Shown here in pieces: positions 45,888 to 55,061 of a DNA stretch of 64,000 bases. Within the stretch, counting starts at the first letter, position 1. Each line of letters begins with the position of its first letter. Made by a program: the position numbers and the translations under genes. The stretch is from Sphingomonas panni (GTDB lineage: Bacteria; Pseudomonadota; Alphaproteobacteria; Sphingomonadales; Sphingomonadaceae), in the NCBI RefSeq assembly GCF_022664435.1, contig NZ_JAKREU010000001.1, forward strand, positions 186,001-250,000, read 5' to 3'. The notes under the pieces are model-generated. The model saw nothing but the letters and a program-made list of their open reading frames with translations. It made no database searches and was not told the origin of the DNA.

Positions 45888-48311
45888 TCATCCCCGCCGC
45901 GCATCCGCCTTCTTCGTGCGGAGCGTCGCCGATGCCGCTGCCGGATCGTCGGGCCACGGATGGCGTGGATAACGGCCGCGCATTTCCTTCGACACGTCGC
46001 GCCACGACCCGGCCCAGAAGCCCGGCAGGTCGCGCGTCGTCTGGATCGGGCGGCCGGCCGGCGAGGTCAGGCTGAGCGTCAGCGGCTGCCCTGCGACCAT
46101 CGGATGGGTGGCGAGGCCGAACAGCGCCTGCACGCGCAACTCCACGCGGGGTCCCCCTTCGGCGGCATAGTCGATCGCATGGCTCGACCCGGCGGGGCTT
46201 TCGAAGCGGGCGGGGGCGAGGCGGCGGACCTGCTGCATCCAGTCCCAACCCGCCTGCTGCTCCAGCGCATCGTGCAGCCCGGTCACCATGTCGAGCCGAC
46301 GCTTGCCGGTCAGCAGCGGCGGGAGCCAGTCGTCGATCGCCGCGACCAGCGCCGCATCGCCCAGCGGATCGTCCTGCCCCAGCATTGCCGCGACATAGGC
46401 CGACCGCCGGCGGAGCGACTCCGCCCCCTCCCACGGCAGCAGCGACAGGTCGCCCCGCACCGCCTGCACCAGCGCCGCGACGATCTCGTAGGGCGATGCG
46501 GCGGCATCGGGGCCGGACGACAGCCGGATCGCGCCCAGTCGGCGTTCGCGGAGCGCCACGATGGCGCGCGTGGCGGGATCGAAGCGGACGCTGCGCCGCG
46601 TCTCGATCCGGTCGCCGAACAGCTGCTCGACCGTCGCCTGATCGATCGCGACGGCGGACAGGATGCGGGCACCCGCCGCCTGCCCCTGCGTCTCCGCCAC
46701 CGCCAGCCATTCGGCCGATCCGAGCGCGGCGGCATCGAGCGTGAAGCCGCGCCCGCCGACCGATGCCCAGCGTTCGCCCGACGCATCGCGCCGTTTGGCG
46801 ATGCGGTCGGGAAAGGCGAGCGCCACGCTCCGCGCCAGCGCATCGGCGGGCGGGTCGTCGTGGCCCTTGACCAGCTTGCGCCAGCGATCGGCGAGGCGCC
46901 GGGACGCCTCGGCCCGCTGCCCGCGTTCGGTGCGCCAGCGGCGACGGCGCTGGTCGAGATCGGTGTCGTTGCCGCCCAGCCCCCGTTCGCCCAGCAGGAC
47001 GGCGACGTCCGCAGCCGCGCCGGTGAACCCGCCCTCCCCGGCACGGATCAGCATATGGGCGAGACGGGGCGAGAGCGGCAGCGCGGCGATGGCAAGGCCG
47101 TGCGGCGTCGGCCGGCCGTCACCATCGATCGCGTCCAGCGTGGCGAGCCGCGCGCGCGCCTCCTCGACGGCCGCGGCCGGCGGCGGGTCGAGCCAGCGCA
47201 GCGTCGTCGGATCGTTGACGCCCCACTTCCCGCATTCGAGCACCAGCGCCGACAGGTCGGCCTCCAATATCTCCGCCGGGTCGAAGCGGGGTAGTCCGGC
47301 GGTCGCGGCGGCTTCCCACAGGCGATAGGCGACGCCCGGTCCCTGTCGCGCCGCACGGCCCGCGCGCTGGGTGACGGCCGCCTGCGAAGCGCGTTCGGTG
47401 GTCAGCCGCGTCATCCCCGCCGCGCGATCATAGCGCGGACGGCGGGCGAGGCCGGAATCGACGACGATACGGATGCCGTCCAGGGTCAGCGAGGTTTCGG
47501 CGATGCTGGTCGCCAGCACGATCTTGCGCCGCCCCTGCGGATCGGGGGCAATCGCCGCGCGCTGTTCGGCGGGCAGCAATGTGCCGTGCAGCCGGTGGAG
47601 TACCGCGCCATCCGGCACGGCGATGCGTTCGGCGGTGCGTTCGATCTCGGCGACGCCGGGCAGGAAGGCGAGGATGCCGCCCTCCGCTTCGCCGAGCGCG
47701 CGGCGGATCGCGGCGGCGACCGAATCTTCGATCCGCGCCTCGGCATTGCGACCGATATAGCGCAGTTCCAACGGGTAGGAGCGGCCCTCGCTCTCGATCA
47801 CCGGGGCATCGTCCATCAGCGCGGTGAAGCGTTCGCCGTCCAGCGTCGCCGACATGGCGAGGATGCGCAGGTCCGGTCGCAGCGCCGCCTGCGCATCGAG
47901 CGCCAGGGCGAGGCCGAAATCGCTGTCGAGGCTGCGTTCGTGCACTTCGTCGAACAGCACCGCCGACACGCCGGCCAGTTCGGGATCGGCCTGGATACGG
48001 GCGACGAAGATGCCCTCGGTCATCACCGTCACGCGGGTCGCCGCCGACCGCTTGCTGTCCATGCGGGTGGCATAGCCGAAGGTCTGGCCGACCGGTTCGC
48101 CGGCGGTAGCGGCCATGCGTTCGGCGGCGGCGCGGGCGGCGATCCGGCGGGGGGAGAGGAGCAGGATTTCGCCGGTGACCCATGCTTCGGACAGCAGCGC
48201 CGGGGCGACGGCGGTGGTCTTGCCCGCGCCCGGCGGGGCGACGAGGACGGCGGAGGTGCGGTCGCGCAGCGTCTGGAGGAGATGGGGCAGGACGGCGTGG
48301 ATGGGGAGCAT
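45888..48311 (-). CDS. hrpB: ATP-dependent helicase HrpB
   Basis: 807 aa from ATG 48311; the longer reading adds 108 residues that belong to the adjacent repeat. DEAH-box helicase: Walker A APPGAGKTT, Walker B DEVHERSLDSD, motif III SATLDG, motif VI QRAGRAARQGPGVAYRLW. The C-terminal HrpB-specific domain (LPPLLTGKRR, LPGFWAGSWRDVSKEMRGRYPRHPWPDDP) marks it apart from HrpA. Substrate RNA is not known for most bacteria. Confidence 0.95.
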   Translation of the reverse strand: MLPIHAVLPHLLQTLRDRTSAVLVAPPGAGKTTAVAPALLSEAWVTGEILLLSPRRIAARAAAERMAATAGEPVGQTFGYATRMDSKRSAATRVTVMTEGIFVARIQADPELAGVSAVLFDEVHERSLDSDFGLALALDAQAALRPDLRILAMSATLDGERFTALMDDAPVIESEGRSYPLELRYIGRNAEARIEDSVAAAIRRALGEAEGGILAFLPGVAEIERTAERIAVPDGAVLHRLHGTLLPAEQRAAIAPDPQGRRKIVLATSIAETSLTLDGIRIVVDSGLARRPRYDRAAGMTRLTTERASQAAVTQRAGRAARQGPGVAYRLWEAAATAGLPRFDPAEILEADLSALVLECGKWGVNDPTTLRWLDPPPAAAVEEARARLATLDAIDGDGRPTPHGLAIAALPLSPRLAHMLIRAGEGGFTGAAADVAVLLGERGLGGNDTDLDQRRRRWRTERGQRAEASRRLADRWRKLVKGHDDPPADALARSVALAFPDRIAKRRDASGERWASVGGRGFTLDAAALGSAEWLAVAETQGQAAGARILSAVAIDQATVEQLFGDRIETRRSVRFDPATRAIVALRERRLGAIRLSSGPDAAASPYEIVAALVQAVRGDLSLLPWEGAESLRRRSAYVAAMLGQDDPLGDAALVAAIDDWLPPLLTGKRRLDMVTGLHDALEQQAGWDWMQQVRRLAPARFESPAGSSHAIDYAAEGGPRVELRVQALFGLATHPMVAGQPLTLSLTSPAGRPIQTTRDLPGFWAGSWRDVSKEMRGRYPRHPWPDDPAAASATLRTKKADARRG

Positions 48312-48327
48312 GGCGGTCCGTATCAAA

Positions 48328-48465
48328 TCCTCCCCGGCACGGGGAGGGGGACCGCTCGCGCCAGCGAGGGGTGGAGGGGGTTCGCGGCGCAACGCAACCG
48401 TTCCGATTGCGGCTATCCCCCTCCACCATCCTGCGGATGGTCCCCCTCCCCGTGCCGGGGAGGGG
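48328..48465. repeat. Family C palindromic repeat, copy 2
   Basis: About 138 bp. Left arm GGGGAGGGGGACCGCTCGCG and AGCGAGGGGTGGAGGGGG, right arm CCCCCTCCACCATCC ... TCCCCCTCCCCGTGCCGGGG. Strong match in arms and centre to the copy at 35930. Confidence 0.88.
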
Positions 48466-48466
48466 C

Positions 48467-49261
48467 TTAGAGGGTGTCGGGATTCGGTCCCAGCCGCCCG
48501 TCGTCGCGGTCCATCGCGTCGAGCTTTGCCACCTGCTCGGGCGTCAGCGTCACCTTTTCCGCCGCCAGATTTTCCTCGATCCGCGCGCGCGACGATGCCT
48601 TCGGGATCACGCCCAGCCCGGCCTGCAGATGCCATGCGAGGATGACCTGTGCCGGGGTCGCCCCCGCTTCCTGCGCGATGGCGGCGATGGTCGGGTCGGT
48701 CAGCAGCGTGCCCTGCCCCAGCGGCGACCAGCTTTGCGTGACGATGCCCAGCCGTTCGTGCGCGGCGCGGGCGTCACGCTGCTGAAAGGTCGGGTGCAGT
48801 TCGATCTGGTTGAGCGCGGGCACGACGCCGGTCGCATCGACGATCCGGTCGAGATGGTCGGGCGAGAAGTTCGATACGCCGATCGATCCGACCCGCCCCT
48901 CCTCGCGCAGCCGCACCAGCGCCTTCCACGTGTCGACATAGCGGTTTTCGGACGGCATTGGCCAATGGATCAGGAACAGGTCGATCCGCGGCAGCTTCGC
49001 GGCGCTGGCGTCGAACGCCTTCAGCGCGCCGTCATAGCCCATGGCGTCGCGCCACAATTTGGTGGTGACGAAGATGTCGCTACCCCCGGTCGCTTCGCCG
49101 ACACCGGCTTCGTTGGCGTAGAAGGCGGCGGTGTCGATCAGGCGGTATCCGGCATCGATCGCCTCGCGCGACAGGCGGGCGGAGTCTTCTGCGGGCACCT
49201 TGTAGGTGCCGAAGCCGATCGCCGGGATGGTGCGGCCGTCGTTTAGGGGAAGGTCGGTCAT
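48467..49261 (-). CDS. Aldo/keto reductase
   Basis: 264 aa, (beta/alpha)8 NADPH-dependent oxidoreductase. Catalytic tetrad visible: Asp in RLIDTAAFYANE, Tyr in the same stretch, Lys in VTTKLW, His in LFLIHWPMP. The 2,5-diketo-D-gluconate reductase type is the closest by look (GVSNFSPDHL, NQIELHPTFQQ, IPKASS). Probable role in reducing toxic aldehydes or ketones. Bordered by family C and family D repeats. Confidence 0.92.
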   Translation of the reverse strand: MTDLPLNDGRTIPAIGFGTYKVPAEDSARLSREAIDAGYRLIDTAAFYANEAGVGEATGGSDIFVTTKLWRDAMGYDGALKAFDASAAKLPRIDLFLIHWPMPSENRYVDTWKALVRLREEGRVGSIGVSNFSPDHLDRIVDATGVVPALNQIELHPTFQQRDARAAHERLGIVTQSWSPLGQGTLLTDPTIAAIAQEAGATPAQVILAWHLQAGLGVIPKASSRARIEENLAAEKVTLTPEQVAKLDAMDRDDGRLGPNPDTL

Positions 49262-49354
49262 GGGAGGTGTCCGTGTGGTTGGGGGGTCGGGGTGCCAAAG
49301 GATGGCGGGGCCATGTGTTCCCTCTGCTGCCCGTTTGCCCGCGCCTACCCTGCC

Positions 49355-49487
49355 CCTCCCGTTCGGTTCGAGCAGCTTCGAGCTTGTCGAGAAGCGATAG
49401 TCGAGAACTCGGTCGTTTGCGGCAACGCCTTCTCGACTTCGGTTCTCGACAGGCTCGAACCTGCGCTCGAAGCAAACGGGGGGGACG
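49355..49487. repeat. Family D palindromic repeat, copy 3
   Basis: About 133 bp, starting CCCTCCCGTTCGGTTCGAGC and ending TCGAAGCAAACGGGGGGGAC, same direction as copy 1. Lies between the aldo/keto reductase and ftsK, which are both on the minus strand. Confidence 0.85.
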
Positions 49488-49520
49488 GGATGAAAGGGGA
49501 TAAGGAATAGGAGGCAGGAA

Positions 49521-51884
49521 TTACCCCGTCGGCCGCCCGTCGGCGTCCATCAGCACCTCGCGCCGCCCGACATGGTCCGGCCGCGACACCAGCCCTTCCT
49601 TCTCCATCCGCTCGATCAGCCTTGCCGCCGAGTTGTACCCGACGCGCAACTGGCGCTGGAGCCAGCTGGTCGATGCCTTCTGGCTTTCCGCCACCAGCTG
49701 GCACGCCTGCCGGAAGGTCTGTTCCTCCGGCGAATCGTCGCCGGTCGGGGCACCATCGAGGCTGAAGCCGGCATCGCCCTCCGGCTCGTTAACCACCGCG
49801 TCGATATAGTCGGGTGCGCCCTGCGAGCGCCAGAAGTCGGACACCGCCTGCACCTCGTCATCGCTGACGAACGGCCCGTGGACGCGGGCCAGCGCCTTGC
49901 CGCCGGGCATGTAAAGCATGTCGCCGCGGCCGAGCAGCTGTTCGGCGCCCTGTTCGCCCAGGATGGTGCGCGAATCGATCTTCGACGTGACGTGGAAGCT
50001 GATGCGCGTCGGCAAATTCGCCTTGATGACGCCGGTGATGACGTCGACCGAGGGACGCTGCGTCGCCATGATGAGGTGGATGCCCGCCGCGCGCGCCTTT
50101 TGCGCCAGCCGCTGGATCAGGAATTCGACTTCCTTGCCCGCCGTCATCATCAGGTCGGCCAGTTCGTCGACGATCACCACGATCTGCGGCAGCGGCGAAA
50201 GGTCGAGCGTCTCTTCCTCATAGATCGGCGTGCCGGTGTCGGCGTCATAGCCCGTCTGCACCTTGCGGCCGAGCTTCTGCCCCTTGGCCGCCGCCGCGCG
50301 CACCTTGTCGTTAAAACTGGCGAGGCTGCGGACGTTGATCGACGCCATCATGCGATAGCGGTCCTCCATCTGCTCCACCGCCCATTTGAGCGCGCGCACC
50401 GCCTTGGGCGGGTCGGTCACGACATCGGCCAACAGGTGCGGGATGCCGCGATACATGCTGAGTTCCAGCATCTTCGGGTCGATCATGATCATGCGGCACT
50501 GGTCCGGGGTCAGCCGGTAGAGCAGCGACAGGATCATGCAGTTCAGCCCGACCGACTTGCCCGAACCGGTGGTACCGGCGACCAGCAGGTGCGGCATGGG
50601 GGCAAGGTCGGCGACGACCGGATCGCCGGCGATATTCTTGCCGAGCACGATGGGCAGCTGCGCATTCTGGTCGGCGAACGCCTGGCTGGCGATCAGTTCG
50701 CGCAGGGACACCATCTCGCGCTTCTGGTTGGGCAGTTCGATGCCGATCACGGTACGGCCCGGAATCGTCGCGACACGTGCCGAGATCGCCGACATGTTGC
50801 GGGCGATATCGTCCGCCAGCTGGATCACGCGGCTGGCGCGGATGCCCGGCTCCGGCTCCAGTTCGTACATCGTCACGACCGGGCCGGGCGCGACCTTCAC
50901 CACCTGCCCCTTCACGTTGAAATCGTCGAGGACGCTTTCGAGCAGACGCGAATTGCGCTCCAGCGCGGCCTTGTCCACCGTCGGCCCGGTCGATTCGGGC
51001 GCAGGCGCGAGCAGGTCGATGGCGGGGAGCGCGAAATTGTCGCGGCCTTCGCTGCTGGCAGGTCGGGGGGCGCTGGCCAGCGCGGGCGATGCGGCGCGCT
51101 CGGCAATGACCGGGGGGGCGCGGTCGTCGGCCGGCGCGGCGCGGCGCGGCTGTGGCCGGGCCGGTGCCTCGTCCAGATCGTCGTCGTCCGCCGCCAGCGG
51201 CGCGCGGGGGGCAGGATCGAATGGCAGGTCGTCGTCTTCGACCAGCACCTCGCCTTCGTCCGCCGCGACACGCGCACGACGTTCGAACTTCGGCATCCGG
51301 AACGTGCCGTCGGGAATCTCGATCGTCAGCCCCTTGGCCCAGCGCCACACCCCGAACAGCGCGGTGGCGAGCGCCACGACGCGGATCGTCCACAGTTCGG
51401 CAACCGGCACCCCGATCAGATGGATCAGCCCCCGCACCGCCGCCGCGATGCTCCACCCGATCACCCCGCCATAGCCGGCGGGCAGCGACAGGATCGCCTC
51501 GCCCGACACGAAAGCCAGCGTGGTACCCATCGCCAGCACGCCGATCAGGCAGTCGCGCACCATGCGCGGCCACGGTCCCACCGGCACGTCGCGCCACAAC
51601 CGCACGCTGACGATCAGCCCCAGCGGCAGCAGCATCGCCACCGGCACGCCGAAAATGGTGAGCAGCAGGTCGGCGAGCATCGCCCCGAACGACCCCAGCT
51701 TGTTCACGGCAGGACCGCCCGCCGCCGTGCTGAACGACGGGTCGGCGGGCGAATAGCTGACCAGTGCGAGGGCGATCACGATCATGGCGACGAACAGCAA
51801 CGTCGCGCCGATCATCGCGCCGCTACGCTTCGCACCCGCCTTCATCGCGTCGCGCCACAACATCGGCTGCGCGTTGGTCGCCAT
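49521..51884 (-). CDS. ftsK: DNA translocase FtsK
   Basis: 787 aa from ATG 51884 (a GTG 9 bases upstream is less likely). Four N-terminal membrane helices (about residues 20-170), a Pro/Ala/Asp-rich linker of about 150 residues, then the motor: Walker A GTTGSGKSVGLN, Walker B VVIVDELADLMM, ATQRPSVDVITG, and the gamma winged-helix domain (SWLQRQLRVGYNSAARLIERM) that reads KOPS sites. Anchored at the septum, it segregates chromosome ends and activates XerCD. Divergent from the UbiH-type gene. Confidence 0.96.
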   Translation of the reverse strand: MATNAQPMLWRDAMKAGAKRSGAMIGATLLFVAMIVIALALVSYSPADPSFSTAAGGPAVNKLGSFGAMLADLLLTIFGVPVAMLLPLGLIVSVRLWRDVPVGPWPRMVRDCLIGVLAMGTTLAFVSGEAILSLPAGYGGVIGWSIAAAVRGLIHLIGVPVAELWTIRVVALATALFGVWRWAKGLTIEIPDGTFRMPKFERRARVAADEGEVLVEDDDLPFDPAPRAPLAADDDDLDEAPARPQPRRAAPADDRAPPVIAERAASPALASAPRPASSEGRDNFALPAIDLLAPAPESTGPTVDKAALERNSRLLESVLDDFNVKGQVVKVAPGPVVTMYELEPEPGIRASRVIQLADDIARNMSAISARVATIPGRTVIGIELPNQKREMVSLRELIASQAFADQNAQLPIVLGKNIAGDPVVADLAPMPHLLVAGTTGSGKSVGLNCMILSLLYRLTPDQCRMIMIDPKMLELSMYRGIPHLLADVVTDPPKAVRALKWAVEQMEDRYRMMASINVRSLASFNDKVRAAAAKGQKLGRKVQTGYDADTGTPIYEEETLDLSPLPQIVVIVDELADLMMTAGKEVEFLIQRLAQKARAAGIHLIMATQRPSVDVITGVIKANLPTRISFHVTSKIDSRTILGEQGAEQLLGRGDMLYMPGGKALARVHGPFVSDDEVQAVSDFWRSQGAPDYIDAVVNEPEGDAGFSLDGAPTGDDSPEEQTFRQACQLVAESQKASTSWLQRQLRVGYNSAARLIERMEKEGLVSRPDHVGRREVLMDADGRPTG

Positions 51885-52016
51885 TCGTTCCACCCTTGTT
51901 CGATACGTCCCCGATGTGCGCCGCAGGGGGGCATGGCGTCAAGGCGGCGTTGCGGTGGGCCGCGTCAGACCCTAAGTCGCGAAAGACGAATTGCATTCAC
52001 GGATGGGACGGGTTTC

Positions 52017-53234
52017 ATGGCACAGGCGGACGTCATCATCCTGGGCGGCGGGCTGGTCGGCAGCACTTTGGGCGTAGCGCTGGGCGTGCACGGCCTGACC
52101 TCGATCATCCTCGATCCCGCCGATCCGGCGGTGACGCTGGCGCCCGGTTTCGACGGGCGCGCCTCGGCGATCGCCAGCGCGACGCACCGCATGTTTGAAG
52201 CGATCGGCATCGCGCCGGGCCTGGGCGACGAAGGCTGTCCGATCGCCGCGATCCGCGCGACCGACGGGCTGGAGGCGGGCAAGCTCGACTTCGTCCCCGA
52301 CGCCGCCGACGATCCGGTCGGCGTGATGTATGAGAACAAGCGGCTGCGCCAGGCGATCTATGACGCGGCGGTCGCCTCTCCCCATGTCGACCTGCGCTAC
52401 CAGGACCGCGCGATCGACGTGCGGCGCGAGGCGCATGGCGTGACGGTGACGACGGCGGGCGGCGACACCCTCACCGCGCCGCTGCTGATCGCCGCCGAAG
52501 GACGCAACTCGCCGACGCGCGAGGCGGCGGGTATTCGCGTCGCGCGGTGGAGCTACAATCATGCCGCGATCATCACGACGCTGGGCCATGCCGAACCGCA
52601 CGAGAATATCGCCTACGAAATCTTCTATCCCGCAGGCCCCTTCGCGATCCTGCCGGTGAACGACGACGCGCACGGCCATCGCTCCGCCATCGTGTGGACG
52701 GTCGATGCGAAGGACCAGCCGGCGATGCTGAAGCTGTCCGACCGCGCGTTTTTGGCCGAAGCGTCGAAGAAAATGGGCGGGTTCCTGGGTGAATTGTCGA
52801 ACCTGTCGGCGCGCTCCAGCTATCCGCTCGGCTTCCATCACGCCGCGAAGATCACCGCCGGCCGGCTGGTGCTGGTCGGCGACGCGGCGCACGGCATCCA
52901 TCCGATCGCCGGGCAGGGGCTGAACCTCGGCCTGCGCGACGTCGCCGCGCTGACCGAGGTGCTGGTGGAGGGCAAGCGCACCGGGCTCGACCTCGGCGAT
53001 CCCTATTTGCTGGAGCGGTATCAGCGGTGGCGCGGGCTGGACACCTTTGCCGTGGCGCTGGCGACCGATGGGCTGACGCGCCTGTTCGGCATTCCGGGCA
53101 AGGCGGCGAGCGCCGTGCGGCGATTCGGCCTGTCGGCGGTCGATTCGATCCCGCCGCTGAAAGCCGCATTCATGGCCGAAGCGCGGGGTGAGACGGGCAA
53201 GCTGCCCAAGCTGCTGCAGGGGGTGGTGGCGTAG
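52017..53234 (+). CDS. UbiH/UbiF-family FAD-dependent hydroxylase
   Basis: 405 aa from ATG 52017. N-terminal FAD motif VIILGGGLVGSTLGVALG, mid DG-like LLIAAEGRNSPTREAAGI, and C-terminal LVGDAAHGIHPIAGQGLNLGLRD, the ubiquinone hydroxylase signature. It hydroxylates the ubiquinone ring on the way from 2-octaprenylphenol; which carbon cannot be told (UbiH, UbiF or UbiL). A long open frame running through the opposite strand of ftsK in phase with this gene is an artefact. Confidence 0.92.
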   Translation: MAQADVIILGGGLVGSTLGVALGVHGLTSIILDPADPAVTLAPGFDGRASAIASATHRMFEAIGIAPGLGDEGCPIAAIRATDGLEAGKLDFVPDAADDPVGVMYENKRLRQAIYDAAVASPHVDLRYQDRAIDVRREAHGVTVTTAGGDTLTAPLLIAAEGRNSPTREAAGIRVARWSYNHAAIITTLGHAEPHENIAYEIFYPAGPFAILPVNDDAHGHRSAIVWTVDAKDQPAMLKLSDRAFLAEASKKMGGFLGELSNLSARSSYPLGFHHAAKITAGRLVLVGDAAHGIHPIAGQGLNLGLRDVAALTEVLVEGKRTGLDLGDPYLLERYQRWRGLDTFAVALATDGLTRLFGIPGKAASAVRRFGLSAVDSIPPLKAAFMAEARGETGKLPKLLQGVVA

Positions 53235-53252
53235 GTTCCCCCGCCCCCCATC

Positions 53253-53339
53253 CGTCACCCCGGGCTTGACCCGGGGTCCCGCTTCTTGGCGACCGTCGAA
53301 GAAGGAGAAGCGGGACCCCGGATCAAGTCCGGGGTGACG
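53253..53339. repeat. Family B palindromic repeat, copy 3
   Basis: Left arm CGTCACCCCGGGCTTGACCC, right arm CCCCGGATCAAGTCCGGGGT ending GACG. About 87 bp, between two convergent genes. Confidence 0.88.
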
Positions 53340-53378
53340 ACGGGACCGGCATTTCGATTGAATGGAGGGTTCGGTTCG

Positions 53379-53846
53379 TTACCAACACCCTCCGCCGGTC
53401 GCCCCAAGACGGAACTCCTCGATCCGGCGCAGCGTCGCGGGCGACGTCCCCGCGGGCAACCCATCCAGCGCGAACCAGCCGACCTCCGCCACTTCCAGCG
53501 CATCCGCACCGCGCAGCGCGTCGCCGGGCGCGCGGACGACATAGACGATGACATGGTCGTCCTTGCCCTCGCGTCGGTTGTGATAGACGCCCAGCACCCG
53601 CTCGACCGTCGCTTCGACGACCGCCACTTCCTCGGCCAGTTCGCGGTGGAGGGCGTCGGCTATGGCCTCGCCCTTCTTCACGCCCCCGCCCGGTAGGTAC
53701 CAGCCGTCGAGATAGGTATGCCGCACCAGCGCAACGCGACGCCCCCCGGGATCGAGCAGCAGGGCGCGTACCCCGATCGTGCGCGGTCCGGTGATGCGCC
53801 ACACCATCCGCGCCGCCTTGCCCAGCAAGCGATGCAGCAGCGCCAT
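53379..53846 (-). CDS. Nudix hydrolase
   Basis: 155 aa from ATG 53846; longer reading is Arg/Gly-rich and not homologous. Nudix box: LPGGGVKKGEAIADALHREL plus AEEVAV, close to GX5EX7REUXEE, with the usual Gly after EE replaced. The N-terminus has an amphipathic stretch (MALLHRLLGKAARMVWRITG) that might touch membrane. Substrate is unknown. Last gene of a minus-strand set with the hypothetical, Trm112, LON-domain and thioredoxin genes. Confidence 0.88.
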   Translation of the reverse strand: MALLHRLLGKAARMVWRITGPRTIGVRALLLDPGGRRVALVRHTYLDGWYLPGGGVKKGEAIADALHRELAEEVAVVEATVERVLGVYHNRREGKDDHVIVYVVRAPGDALRGADALEVAEVGWFALDGLPAGTSPATLRRIEEFRLGATGGGCW

Positions 53847-53857
53847 GTCGCGTCCCC

Positions 53858-54265
53858 TCAAGCCGCCCCGTCGCGCGTCGCCTCGGCCGCCTCTTCGGCC
53901 GCCACCGGTTCGGCCGACGGGCGGATCATCAGGAAGCTGCCCGACCACGCACCTGGAATGTCCCATCGCCCGCTGATCTCGCACCCGTCGTCGCTCAGCA
54001 CCCCGGCATAAACCACCATGTCGCCATAGCCGTCCGTGCCGCTGTCGTCGTAGAATTTGCTGAAGCGGACCTTCGCACCGTCGCGATGCCCGTCGATCGC
54101 GGCGGCGATCAGCGCGCCGGGCGGCACCGAATAGAGGTCGGGTTCATGGATCGTGCCGACGATCGATCCGCCCAGATCGGCAATATCGGCCTCGAACGCG
54201 GTCGGCGGGTTGGTGTGCGGATAGTTGAAGATACCGCTCCACTTGCCCGACAGGTCGCGGCTCAC
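53858..54265 (-). CDS. Conserved hypothetical, beta-rich protein
   Basis: 135 aa, soluble, no Cys pair or membrane segment. The core reads as beta strands with regular turns ([49 protein letters not shown]), which would fit a small barrel. The ends are acidic and Ala-rich. ATGA overlap with the Trm112 gene shows coupling. I do not recognise the family. Confidence 0.72.
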   Translation of the reverse strand: MSRDLSGKWSGIFNYPHTNPPTAFEADIADLGGSIVGTIHEPDLYSVPPGALIAAAIDGHRDGAKVRFSKFYDDSGTDGYGDMVVYAGVLSDDGCEISGRWDIPGAWSGSFLMIRPSAEPVAAEEAAEATRDGAA

Positions 54266-54447
54266 AACGGGCGTGCCGCTTCGACCAGCATCACCGGCAC
54301 GCCGTCGCGGATTGGAAAGGCCAAGCTGGCAGCCTCGGAGATCAGTTCGCCCGCCGCTGCATCATGCCTGAGCGGCGTACGCGTCACCGGGCAGACCAGA
54401 ATGGACAACAGCCACGGATCGACCGACTTGTCCTGAGTCTCCGTCAT
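54262..54447 (-). CDS. Trm112 family protein
   Basis: 61 aa. [16 protein letters not shown] at residues 14-29 and [11 protein letters not shown] near the end are the Trm112/YcaR signatures. Eukaryotic Trm112 activates several methyltransferases; the bacterial role is not settled. Start overlaps the stop of the LON-domain gene, and stop overlaps the start of the hypothetical gene, both by four bases. Confidence 0.9.
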   Translation of the reverse strand: MTETQDKSVDPWLLSILVCPVTRTPLRHDAAAGELISEAASLAFPIRDGVPVMLVEAARPL

Positions 54448-55061
54448 TGCAGCGTCGCCTCTTCGTCATCGCCATGCCTGCCGAAGAATTGCATGAGCTG
54501 CACGATCAGTTCCGCCCGGTCGGACAATGCATCGACTTCGAGCAGCGCCTGTTTCGCCGCCACGTCGAACGGCGCGATCTGCGCGATGCCGTTGACCAGG
54601 CTTTCGTCGTCCAGCCGCCCGACCGATTCCCAGTCGACGGCATAGCCCAGCCGTTCGGCGAAACGCCGCGATTCGATTTCCAGCGACGCCCGCTCGGCAA
54701 GGCCCAATGTCGTATCGCCAACGACCGGCAAAATCTCTGCCTCGACCTGCCGGAACGCGGTCGTGACCTCCAGCTCGCGCACCACGCGAAAGCGCGACAA
54801 TCCGCGCAGCACGATATCGTAGCGGCCATCGGCATGAGCCTCTACATCGACGATCTGCCCGATACAGCCGATGTCGAACAGGGCGGGCCGGTCGCTCTCC
54901 CCGCCCGCCGGGCGCGGCTGGATCATGCCGATCCGCCGGTCCCGCGCCAGCGCATCGGACACCATCGAGCGGTAGCGCGGCTCGAAGATGTGCAGCGGCA
55001 GGTGCATGTTCGGAAACAGCAGCGCCCCCGCCAACGGGAAGACGGAGACGCGCCCGCTCAT
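54444..55061 (-). CDS. LON peptidase substrate-binding domain protein
   Basis: 205 aa from ATG 55061 (ATGA overlap with the thioredoxin gene). It consists of a Lon N-terminal domain alone: [27 protein letters not shown] and [24 protein letters not shown]. Stand-alone copies bind misfolded protein or act as adaptors; the family has no peptidase domain. Together with the YbbN-type thioredoxin upstream it looks like a protein quality-control pair (inference). Confidence 0.9.
   Translation of the reverse strand: MSGRVSVFPLAGALLFPNMHLPLHIFEPRYRSMVSDALARDRRIGMIQPRPAGGESDRPALFDIGCIGQIVDVEAHADGRYDIVLRGLSRFRVVRELEVTTAFRQVEAEILPVVGDTTLGLAERASLEIESRRFAERLGYAVDWESVGRLDDESLVNGIAQIAPFDVAAKQALLEVDALSDRAELIVQLMQFFGRHGDDEEATLQ

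Noticed and set aside
49572..52016. Open frame of more than 800 codons on the strand opposite ftsK, continuous with the UbiH-type gene
   Set aside because: Lacks any domain, is rich in Arg/Gln/His as is typical for the antisense of GC-rich genes, and ftsK on the other strand is certain. The real UbiH-type start is at 52017.
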